Part shown: positions 7,623 through 12,905 of the stretch, one piece after another | How the letters are laid out: every line of letters begins with the position of its first letter | Numbering within the stretch: the stretch's first letter is position 1 | Assembly (NCBI GenBank): GCA_031255815.1 | Contig: JAIRRU010000148.1 | Coordinates: forward strand, 1 to 12,905 | Length of the DNA stretch: 12,905 bases | Direction of reading: 5' to 3' | DNA from: Treponema sp. | Lineage (GTDB): Bacteria > Spirochaetota > Spirochaetia > Treponematales > Breznakiellaceae | The notes under the pieces: model-generated | What the model was told of the DNA's origin: nothing | What the model saw: only the letters and a program-made list of their open reading frames with translations | The model's database searches: none | Program-made: the position numbers and the translations under genes

Positions 7623-8327
7623 TTACTCCTCTATCACCTTCCGCTTCGCCCAGGCGGGAAGGAGGGATTCGGGGCCCCTGAGCAGGGCCGCGCTAAAGGC
7701 GGGGATCAGGGCCCGCAAGGTTTCATCCAGCAGGGGCGTTTCGGCGGGGCCGAAAGGCGAAAGCACCCAGTCTACAATGCCCTCCCCGCTCCCCGGCGGC
7801 CCGCCTTCTCCCGGCCGCCTGCTGTCGGGCCTGCCGATGCCTATTCTGAGCCGCCAGAAATCGGCGCTTCCCAGAGAGGCCTTGAGGGATCTGAGCCCCC
7901 TGTGGCCGCCAAGACCCCCGCCAAACTTAAAAGAAACCACCCCCAGGGGCAATTCCAGCTCGTCGTGGACTACCAGAATAGACGGGGCTTTGACTTTAAA
8001 AAAGGCCGCGGCCTGAACCGCCGATTCCCCCGAAATATTCATGTAAGTTTCGGGTTTAAGAAGGTGTATCTTCCGGGAAGCCCCGGCGAGCCCGGGGGCG
8101 GCCTGAGCGTCCGGGGCATTTTGATCCGCCCCGCCATCGGCCCCCGCCGGATCTTCGGAGGGGAGGAGCCTGCCGGTCTCCACCGAGGCGTAAAGGCCCC
8201 GGTACTTTTTCTGCCAATTGAGGGAGGAACAGAAAGGGATCCTGTCCGCCAGGATCCAGGGCGCGTTATGCCGGGTGCGCTCGTACTCCCGGCCGGGGTT
8301 TCCCAAAAAAACAACCAGCTCAATCAC
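7623..8327 (-). CDS. pth: Peptidyl-tRNA hydrolase (Pth), with an inserted low-complexity segment
   Basis: Releases peptides from peptidyl-tRNAs that drop off stalled ribosomes; cytoplasmic and usually essential. Clear family blocks, numbered from the upstream TTG at 8333: FLGNPGREYERTRHN with the catalytic His22, KPETYMNISG with Asn99, VVHDELELP with Asp124, GGGLGGHRGL, and RLRIGIGRP. At about 234 residues it is longer than the usual 185-200. A Gly/Ala/Pro/Asp-rich insert lies at about 55-87, with a smaller one after RIGIGRP. The block GHRGL has Arg where most Pth proteins have Asn (Asn114 in E. coli, which helps bind tRNA/peptide). I start at the GTG at 8327 because the GGAG at 8335-8338 is 7 nt away, against only 1 nt for the TTG at 8333. 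The gene heads the leftward glycosidase cluster and ends one base before the GH95-like gene. Confidence 0.93.
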   Translation of the reverse strand: MIELVVFLGNPGREYERTRHNAPWILADRIPFCSSLNWQKKYRGLYASVETGRLLPSEDPAGADGGADQNAPDAQAAPGLAGASRKIHLLKPETYMNISGESAVQAAAFFKVKAPSILVVHDELELPLGVVSFKFGGGLGGHRGLRSLKASLGSADFWRLRIGIGRPDSRRPGEGGPPGSGEGIVDWVLSPFGPAETPLLDETLRALIPAFSAALLRGPESLLPAWAKRKVIEE

Positions 8328-8334
8328 CGTCAAA

Positions 8335-8338
8335 CTCC
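8335..8338 (-). promoter_or_regulatory. Shine-Dalgarno site deciding the pth start
   Basis: On the minus strand, GGAG precedes GTG (8327) by 7 nt and TTG (8333) by 1 nt. This favours the GTG start. AT-rich DNA just upstream (TAATAT around 8345-8352 on the minus strand) could serve as a -10 element, but I see no convincing -35. Confidence 0.5.
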
Positions 8339-8461
8339 GGTTTTTATATTAAAATATTGACCATGGATTTAATAGCGGCATCTTGAGCTTGTTCCGTCGG
8401 AAACAAAGTTTCCGCACCAACCGGGTTTTGAAACAAGCCCGATTGTTGTAAAATAGACTGA

Positions 8462-8494
8462 GGCTTTCCCAAAACTTCAGCTTTTGGGAAAGCC
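8462..8494. repeat. Perfect 13-bp palindrome with 7-nt loop
   Basis: GGCTTTCCCAAAA pairs exactly with TTTTGGGAAAGCC around the loop CTTCAGC. It is part of the stem-loop array. It lacks a trailing T-run on either strand, so it is not a standard intrinsic terminator. Confidence 0.8.
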
Positions 8495-8509
8495 ACCTTG
8501 AATTTATGG

Positions 8510-8537
8510 GAAAAAGCGGGCTTTAGACCGCTTTTTC
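8510..8537. repeat. Perfect 10-bp stem-loop, terminator-like on both strands
   Basis: GAAAAAGCGG pairs with CCGCTTTTTC around an 8-nt loop. Each strand reads A-run, GC stem, T-run, the form of a bidirectional intrinsic terminator. It sits between divergent genes where no known transcript should end, so a terminator role would imply an unannotated transcript or premature termination. The stem is short in GC pairs. Confidence 0.5.
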
Positions 8538-8539
8538 AA

Positions 8540-8578
8540 GAGCATTTTCCGAAACCAACCGGGTTTTGGGAAATGCTC
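8540..8578. repeat. 17-bp stem-loop, the longest hairpin in the window
   Basis: Positions 8540-8556 pair continuously with 8562-8578, with two G-T wobbles and a 5-nt AACCG loop. It ends in AAATGCTC, a word that recurs as AAATGCTC soon after (about 8620-8627). It shares a 15-nt word with hairpin 2 of the array. Confidence 0.75.
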
Positions 8579-8702
8579 GACTTATTCAAGAACCCGGCCG
8601 GTTCTCGAACAAGTCCCGCAAAATGCTCCGCGTTTTGCTGTTTTTAAGCGGTTGTTGTTAAGAACTGAAGTTTTTAAACAATATGGAGCCGTAGGGGTGT
8701 TT

Positions 8703-10661
8703 ATGGGTATGGCAGGGATCGTTGTCACGGAAACGAGCGGCGGGGGGCAGGCGCATCTCCGTTTCAGCGCCGGGGGGAATCCGGCCTCCCTTGCCCCCGG
8801 GAAAAAGAGCGGGGCGCTCGTTATTGGCTCATGGTCTTTTGACGAAATCCTCAGCCTGGCCTGCGATTCCCTTCCGGTTTTAAACCGGAGCCGGGGGGGC
8901 GGCTTGAAAAGCGGGGAGGATTTCCGCGCCGCTTTCGGGAAGGGGCCGCTTTTTATCCACAGCGGGGGCTGGCAGTCCTGGTCCGCGGGCTGGGAGCTCT
9001 GCCCCGGGGAAAGCCTGCCCCGCCGGGTGCTGATCCTCCCGGAGCTTATCAAACTTACCGGACGGGACGGCGGGCGGCCGGAACCGGGGGAGATTACCGG
9101 GCATTTCATCGTATACCTCCGCGCCGGGGAGGCATACCTCTGCCTGGCTTCCATGGAGGGGGGCGCGGGGGGCTTCCTGCGGCCCGGGGAAAAAGCCCTG
9201 GCCCCGCTTAGTTTCCGCATCAACAGGAAAAAGAGGCGCCTGAGCGCCGAGATCTTCTGTCCCGGCAAGAAATGGCGGGCCGGGGAAACCCTGGCGGAAC
9301 TCCGCGTTTTTGCCGCCGGGTCTTACTTCGATTTTAAGGATACCCTCGCCGCCCTCTACCGGCAGGAGGGGCGTTTTAAGAGCCTTAGCTTTCTTTACCC
9401 CAAAAACGCTCCCCGGGACAGGGTCTACCGGCAGGCCGGATCGCAGCCGGGCGGCTACGAATCCTGGTACAACCGCTACACCCGCATCGACGAAAAAACG
9501 ATCCTTGAAGATCTGGAAAGCCTGGGGAAAACGGAAAACCTGCTCAAACTGCGCTACCTGGACCGGGGGGATACCCTTGTCTTCCAGATAGACGACGGCT
9601 GGGAGCGGGCCGTGGGGGACTGGGAGATAGACGGCGGCCGCTTCCCCGGCGGGCTTAAGAGCCTGGCGGAAAAAATAGAAAAGGCTTCGCTTGTCCCCGG
9701 CCTCTGGATCGCCCCCTTTATCGTTACCCGCCGGGCCCGGATCTTCCGGGAGAAACCCGAATGGCTCCTGCGGGACAGGAGGGGGCGGCCCGTATCCGCG
9801 GGCTTCAACCACCTTTGGGACGGCAGGTACTACTGCCTGGATCTTTCCCGTCCCGACGTGCTTGACTACATCGGCTCCCTGATCGGCCGCGCCATAGAGG
9901 AATGGGGTTTCCGCTACCTCAAGATAGACTTCCTCTACGCGGGGATGCTTTCCGGCCTTCACGCGGAAGGCGGCGCGGTTTATGAGCACTACGAAAAAGC
10001 CTGCGAAATACTCGTTTCCCGTACAAAAAACAGCGCGGGCCTCCCGGTGGCCTATCTGGGCTGCGGCGGGCCCCTGGGCCCCTCCTACTCCCGCTTTCCC
10101 CTTTTCCGGATCGGGGCGGACACCAGGGAGGAGTGGGACTGGAACCTGGTTAAATTCATGGGCCACGTAGGACGCCCCGGCGCTTACCTCAATATTAAGA
10201 ATACCATCGGCCGCTCCTTCCTGAACGGAACCGTGTTCCTGAACGATCCGGACGTAGTGTTTTTGCGGAGCGCGAACTGCGCGTTAACGGAAAACGAGAA
10301 GGAGCTTATCGGCCTTGTCAACTTCCTGCTGGCCGCCCAGATCATGTCCTCCGACGATCCGGCGCGGCTTAGCGGGGAAGATCTCGCCCTTGCCGGACGG
10401 CTCTCCCGGCTCTACGACGCCCTGGCCGGGGACGAGTACGGCGCCCTTAGCCTGGAAAAGGACGTATACCTGCTGATAAGCCGCAGCGGGAAAACAACGG
10501 GGCTCATCAACCTGCGCGGGCGCCCCTTTACCCTGGAGCGGAAAAACGCGAAAAAACTCTGCGCCGCCTTTGCCGGGGGAAAGTTCCTGGCGGATCACCG
10601 CCTGGGGGAGAAGCGCGGCGGCTTTGTTTTCGATTCCCGCTCTATCACGCTGCTTCACTGA
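8703..10661 (+). CDS. Alpha-galactosidase, glycoside hydrolase family 36
   Basis: A 652-residue GH36 (melibiase-type) retaining alpha-galactosidase, which removes alpha-linked galactose from oligosaccharides such as raffinose-family sugars or galactosyl side chains. Blocks seen, numbered from the chosen start: GGWQSWSAGW (about 88-97) in the N-terminal beta-domain, VFQIDDGW (about 293-300), GLWIAPF, LKIDFLYAG with the nucleophile Asp about 409, RIGADTREEWDW with the acid/base Asp about 473, and FLNDPDVVFLRS. Length fits the shorter GH36 subgroup (GH36 proteins range about 650-740). No signal peptide is seen, so it probably acts in the cytoplasm. The open frame begins with TTG at 8652, but protein-like sequence starts near the ATG at 8703, preceded by AGGGG 5 nt away. 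GTG at 8697 (GGAG 8 nt upstream) and ATG at 8709 are alternatives. It is divergent from pth, so it is probably a separate unit. Confidence 0.92.
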   Translation: MGMAGIVVTETSGGGQAHLRFSAGGNPASLAPGKKSGALVIGSWSFDEILSLACDSLPVLNRSRGGGLKSGEDFRAAFGKGPLFIHSGGWQSWSAGWELCPGESLPRRVLILPELIKLTGRDGGRPEPGEITGHFIVYLRAGEAYLCLASMEGGAGGFLRPGEKALAPLSFRINRKKRRLSAEIFCPGKKWRAGETLAELRVFAAGSYFDFKDTLAALYRQEGRFKSLSFLYPKNAPRDRVYRQAGSQPGGYESWYNRYTRIDEKTILEDLESLGKTENLLKLRYLDRGDTLVFQIDDGWERAVGDWEIDGGRFPGGLKSLAEKIEKASLVPGLWIAPFIVTRRARIFREKPEWLLRDRRGRPVSAGFNHLWDGRYYCLDLSRPDVLDYIGSLIGRAIEEWGFRYLKIDFLYAGMLSGLHAEGGAVYEHYEKACEILVSRTKNSAGLPVAYLGCGGPLGPSYSRFPLFRIGADTREEWDWNLVKFMGHVGRPGAYLNIKNTIGRSFLNGTVFLNDPDVVFLRSANCALTENEKELIGLVNFLLAAQIMSSDDPARLSGEDLALAGRLSRLYDALAGDEYGALSLEKDVYLLISRSGKTTGLINLRGRPFTLERKNAKKLCAAFAGGKFLADHRLGEKRGGFVFDSRSITLLH

Positions 10662-10675
10662 GGCGTACCGCCGCC

Positions 10676-10738
10676 CGCCGGAACCCCGGCGCCGATCCGG
10701 CGGCGCCCGCCCGGGCCAAATTCAGGGAAACCCGGCCC
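10676..10738 (+). terminator. GC-rich hairpins after the alpha-galactosidase gene; possible weak terminator
   Basis: CGCCGG (10676-10681) pairs perfectly with CCGGCG (10686-10691) around AACC. GGGCC (10713-10717) pairs with GGCCC (10734-10738), enclosing GGG-AAA-CCC. Neither is followed at once by a T-run; the nearest T7 is about 25 nt further on. They are well placed to end the alpha-galactosidase transcript, but not as a classical intrinsic terminator. Confidence 0.35.
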
Positions 10739-10770
10739 CTTGCGTATCTTAAAAATTCGCGTGTTTTTTT

Positions 10771-10804
10771 GGGGAAAGACCGGAAAAGGATGAAATATTT
10801 CCCC
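10771..10804. repeat. Inverted repeat GGGGAAA-N20-TTTCCCC just upstream of a promoter
   Basis: Seven perfectly complementary bases (10771-10777 and 10798-10804) flank 20 nt. The right arm ends 8 bp before the -35 element of the promoter at 10813. The spacing could suit a dimeric regulator or a weak hairpin; no known operator is recognised. Confidence 0.4.
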
Positions 10805-10812
10805 TATACGCC

Positions 10813-10841
10813 TTGATTTTTCCTTATAAATACAATATACT
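10813..10841 (+). promoter_or_regulatory. Sigma-70-type promoter for the lipoprotein gene
   Basis: TTGATT (10813-10818), a 17-nt AT-rich spacer, then TATACT (10836-10841). The -10 matches consensus at 5 of 6 bases and the -35 at 4 of 6, with ideal spacing. Transcription would begin near 10848 and give a leader of about 130 nt. Confidence 0.65.
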
Positions 10842-10900
10842 TCTTATACGTGTCCTGGGCCCTGTTTGGGAAGTCGGGCAAAGTGAAAAATATGAATGAA

Positions 10901-10961
10901 CCAGCCCCTGCAGGCAGCGGAGGGTTTTCCCTCTTGCGTCCTTTATAGGGGTATATGCTGG
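10901..10961 (+). promoter_or_regulatory. Structured 5' leader of the lipoprotein mRNA
   Basis: CCAGC (10901-10905) can pair with GCTGG (10957-10961), and CCCT (10906-10909) with AGGG (10947-10950), enclosing a small hairpin GAGGG-TTTT-CCCTC (10920-10933). The closing stem ends 3 nt before the Shine-Dalgarno site. It resembles no riboswitch class I know; a role in translation or mRNA stability is speculative. Confidence 0.3.
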
Positions 10962-10964
10962 CTC

Positions 10965-10970
10965 AAGGAG
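10965..10970 (+). promoter_or_regulatory. Shine-Dalgarno site fixing the lipoprotein start
   Basis: AAGGAG lies 6 nt before the ATG at 10977. This selects that ATG over the upstream in-frame ATG at 10896, whose extra 27 residues would hide the signal peptide. Confidence 0.8.
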
Positions 10971-10976
10971 AAGTCT

Positions 10977-12863
10977 ATGAGGAAGATGGCCGCGTTTCTC
11001 GTACCCCTGTTCGTTTTGAGCGGGTGTTTTTTCACCAGTTGTCTAAATCCAATCTCATTCGATGAGACGAGTCTGCCAAAGCTCGAAGTGAGCGGGGACT
11101 TCTGGACGCAGAGTCAGGACTGGGCCTCCATCGTCGTCATCAATTTGTCGAAGAGCCTGAAGATCACCGGGCTGAAGACTTCAATCACCTATGCGGACGA
11201 TACCGGCGCCACAATCGTCGAATCCAGGGAAGACGCCAACCCCCTCTTCCAGAGGCGTATCGACCTGTCGGTGCCCTCCGCGGAGCGTTCGGGCCAGAGT
11301 TACGATTACACCATCGAAGTACGCATCACCGATTTGGCGAATCAAGGCCCCTCTGCCGCCATCACCTCCACTCTGAAGACCCAGTCAAACGGGACCTATT
11401 ACATCTACGTCTATAGGGGCGAGTACTCCGACTTCGGCGCGCCCCCGCCCCTGGACGATGTCGTGGTAATCCCGGCGGCCACGTTCAACTTCTATGACAC
11501 GGTACCCTATTACGGCCCCCTGGCCGGGGACACCCTGATCAACAACAGTATAAACGACATGTCCATTCTTGCCGCCAAATTGGAACTCATTGCCACTGCT
11601 ATCAGCGACCTCGCGGGGAACAATATCGGCTCTCTGACCGCGTCTGTCGAGAAAATCAGCCAGGCCCTTGAGAGGCTGATAACCAACCAGGCCGATCAGA
11701 GCGCGGCGAGCCTGGCGGAGATCAAGAAAATCGTGGAGGCTCTCGGCAGCCTGCCCGACAATTCGCTGGCCCTGGAAGCCATAGCCACCGCCCTCGACAC
11801 CTTGAACACGACCAACGTTACCCTGGTAGACGCCGTCATAACCATGGGCACGACCCTTTCGGGAATTAGGGACGGCCAGGCCTTAGCCCTTGAGGAATAC
11901 AAGAAGATGGTGGCTGCCCTGACAGCGCTCCGGAGCGACAATGCCTCCCTGATCGCTGTTTTCAATACGATGAACGGTATCCTGGCAGACCTCAATGCCA
12001 ACGGAGCCGCCGCCGCGGGGCTTCTGGTCGACATAAACACCACCCTGGGAAGTTTAACAACCGGGATTGGCGGCCTTACCAACGCCCTGGCCGCTCTTAC
12101 CTCAAACATAAACGGGATCAAGGCCGAATTGAGCGCGATTGGCGTGGCTGTGGCAAATCAAAACAGCATATTGGACGATATAGTTGCCGCCATTACCGCC
12201 AGCAAGACCGATCTTACGGGGGTTATTGCCGGCCTTGAGGATATAAAGGATGAACTCGCGGGTATTAAGGGCGAAATCGCCGGTGTCAAGACGGAACTTG
12301 TCAATCTCGGCATAAATTCCGCGGCCCAGAATGTCATTCTCGGTCAGATTGTAACAGAGCTAACCACGACAAACACGACTTTGGTTGAAATCAAAGCAGC
12401 CATGGACGGGATCAAGATTACCCTCGATAGTATCAACAGTTCAATTGTTGCCTTGAATTTAACGACGACGGGAACCAACAACATTCTCACGGCAATCTCG
12501 CAAACCCTCATCGTCCAGGGCACCTCTTTAGACGGCGTCATCGCGGTTCTTGAGGAAATCAAGGACGCGCTGATCACGGGTCTAACCTGCACGTGTTCGG
12601 GAGCCTCCTGTTCCTGCGGCGGATGCCTGTGCGGCGGGGGCGCTGAGCCGCCGAGAGTTATCACCTATACGATAACTTCCAATATCTCGGAGACCGACTT
12701 CAATGCCCATGACACAGATCCAGCCTATAATACGGCGCATTGGGTGATAGAATTCAGCGAAGCGGTCAGTTCGGTGGAATGGTTGAACAACGATTACCCA
12801 TCGGTGGGATTCACGGGAAGCGGAACAACGTGGCAGACTACCACCATACCCCACGGAACCTAA
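10977..12863 (+). CDS. Putative surface lipoprotein: beta-domain, long helical stalk, six-cysteine cluster
   Basis: 628 residues, family not recognised. It begins MRKMAAFLVPLFVLSGC, a basic start, hydrophobic core and LSGC lipobox, so Cys17 would be lipidated and the protein held in a membrane; a second candidate is Cys22. Residues about 25-180 look like a beta-rich domain (SIVVINLSKSLKITGL, then NGTYYIYVYRG), resembling treponemal lipoprotein domains from memory. Residues about 187-533 are nearly all helix-forming, with regularly spaced Leu/Ile and recurring phrases: QNSILDDIV, QNVILGQIV and TNNILTAIS; GLEDIKDEL and VLEEIKDAL. This implies a long coiled-coil or helical rod. Residues 538-552 form CxC-x4-CxC-x2-CxC. 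A new domain starts at about 560 but meets TAA after only about 70 residues. The following 14 codons stay open and protein-like, so the gene may be interrupted. Start set by AAGGAG 6 nt upstream. Confidence 0.8.
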   Translation: MRKMAAFLVPLFVLSGCFFTSCLNPISFDETSLPKLEVSGDFWTQSQDWASIVVINLSKSLKITGLKTSITYADDTGATIVESREDANPLFQRRIDLSVPSAERSGQSYDYTIEVRITDLANQGPSAAITSTLKTQSNGTYYIYVYRGEYSDFGAPPPLDDVVVIPAATFNFYDTVPYYGPLAGDTLINNSINDMSILAAKLELIATAISDLAGNNIGSLTASVEKISQALERLITNQADQSAASLAEIKKIVEALGSLPDNSLALEAIATALDTLNTTNVTLVDAVITMGTTLSGIRDGQALALEEYKKMVAALTALRSDNASLIAVFNTMNGILADLNANGAAAAGLLVDINTTLGSLTTGIGGLTNALAALTSNINGIKAELSAIGVAVANQNSILDDIVAAITASKTDLTGVIAGLEDIKDELAGIKGEIAGVKTELVNLGINSAAQNVILGQIVTELTTTNTTLVEIKAAMDGIKITLDSINSSIVALNLTTTGTNNILTAISQTLIVQGTSLDGVIAVLEEIKDALITGLTCTCSGASCSCGGCLCGGGAEPPRVITYTITSNISETDFNAHDTDPAYNTAHWVIEFSEAVSSVEWLNNDYPSVGFTGSGTTWQTTTIPHGT

Positions 12864-12905
12864 ACACCAGCTCCTGGCTCTGTCTCCAATGACGGGTATA
12901 CGATC

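Larger units (their letters stand above)
8398..8681. repeat. Array of about seven stem-loops with shared words
   Basis: Stem-loops read in order: (1) 8398-8404 with 8408-8414, CGGAAAC, AAA loop. (2) 8422-8428 with 8435-8441, CGGGTTT with one wobble. (3) 8462-8474 with 8482-8494, 13 perfect pairs. (4) 8510-8519 with 8528-8537, 10 perfect pairs. (5) 8540-8556 with 8562-8578, 17 pairs including two G-T. (6) 8585-8594 with 8600-8609, one mismatch. (7) 8655-8664 with 8672-8681, weaker. Shared words link them: ACCAACCGGGTTTTG occurs at 8416-8430 and 8554-8568. AAAACTTCAG (8471-8480) recurs inverted as CTGAAGTTTT (8665-8674). The closeness and number of perfect stems exceed chance. This could be a REP/BIME-like palindrome cluster or a structured RNA; the function is unknown. 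Confidence 0.7.
8334..8702. other. Non-coding divergent spacer between pth and the alpha-galactosidase gene
   Basis: About 370 bp of visibly AT-richer DNA with no credible gene. It must hold the promoters of two divergent genes, but most of it consists of stem-loops described in the array entry. No transposase, tRNA or recognisable riboswitch was seen. A minus-strand open frame crosses it but has no protein-like composition. Confidence 0.8.
10662..10976. other. Non-coding spacer between the alpha-galactosidase and lipoprotein genes
   Basis: It holds, in order, two GC-rich hairpins, a T7 run (about 10764-10770), an inverted repeat, a sigma-70-like promoter and a leader with pairing potential. 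No credible small gene was seen. The open frame upstream of 10977 lacks protein character and a ribosome site. Confidence 0.7.

Noticed and set aside
8398..8681. CRISPR array
   Set aside because: Repeats are palindromic and unequal, with no constant repeat-spacer period and no cas genes.
8655..8683. Possible promoter TTGTTA-N17-ACAATA before the alpha-galactosidase gene
   Set aside because: The -10 match is poor, and transcription would begin almost at the start codon, past the ribosome site. The bases also form a weak hairpin.
8582..9268. Minus-strand open frame crossing the hairpin spacer
   Set aside because: It spans non-coding hairpins and the antisense of GH36. It is rich in Pro, Arg and Ser with no motif.
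8880..10166. Long minus-strand open frame (428 codons) opposite the alpha-galactosidase gene
   Set aside because: It is antisense to a clear GH36 gene, has no family-like motifs and is Pro/Gly/Ala-rich, as expected from a GC-rich shadow frame.
10896..10976. Upstream in-frame ATG of the lipoprotein gene
   Set aside because: It lacks a ribosome site and would put 27 residues before a clear lipoprotein signal peptide.

Overview
The window is GC-rich bacterial DNA dominated by carbohydrate-degradation genes. It most resembles a gut or environmental spirochaete of the Treponema lineage. That assignment is an inference from the style of the last gene (a lipoprotein with a treponeme-like N-terminal domain), the tail of an extracellular solute-binding protein, and hairpin-rich intergenic DNA. 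There is no rRNA or other strong phylogenetic marker here, so it is moderate to weak.

Layout. Positions 1-352 (+) hold the 3' end of an ABC-transporter solute-binding protein gene, apparently with a reading-frame break near 121-131. Its stop overlaps by 16 bp the stop of a leftward gene cluster. That cluster is read right to left on the minus strand: peptidyl-tRNA hydrolase (pth, 8327-7623), a GH95-like glycosidase (7621-5084), a GH31 alpha-glycosidase (4992-2938), and a large glycosidase with a GH67-N-like N-terminal domain (2919-337). Spacers are 1, 91 and 18 nt, which is operon-like. Positions 8334-8702 separate pth from a divergent GH36 alpha-galactosidase gene (8703-10661, +). This intergenic stretch is unusual, carrying about seven stem-loops in series and shared repeat words. 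Positions 10662-10976 are non-coding, with GC-rich hairpins, an inverted repeat, a good sigma-70-type promoter and a structured leader. They precede a 628-residue lipoprotein gene (10977-12863, +) with a long helical stalk and a six-cysteine cluster. Its TAA stop is followed by in-frame, protein-like codons to the window edge.

How the genes may work together. None of the four glycosidases shows a signal peptide, so they probably act in the cytoplasm on oligosaccharides imported by an ABC system, of which the solute-binding protein at the left edge may be part. GH95, GH31 and GH36 families mainly remove alpha-linked residues (fucose or L-galactose, xylose or glucose, galactose). The set would suit a branched plant or host glycan, but the substrate cannot be named from sequence alone. 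The housekeeping pth gene at the head of the cluster, almost fused to the first glycosidase gene, is the oddest feature of the gene order. I found no CRISPR array, tRNA, rRNA, insertion sequence or defence system.
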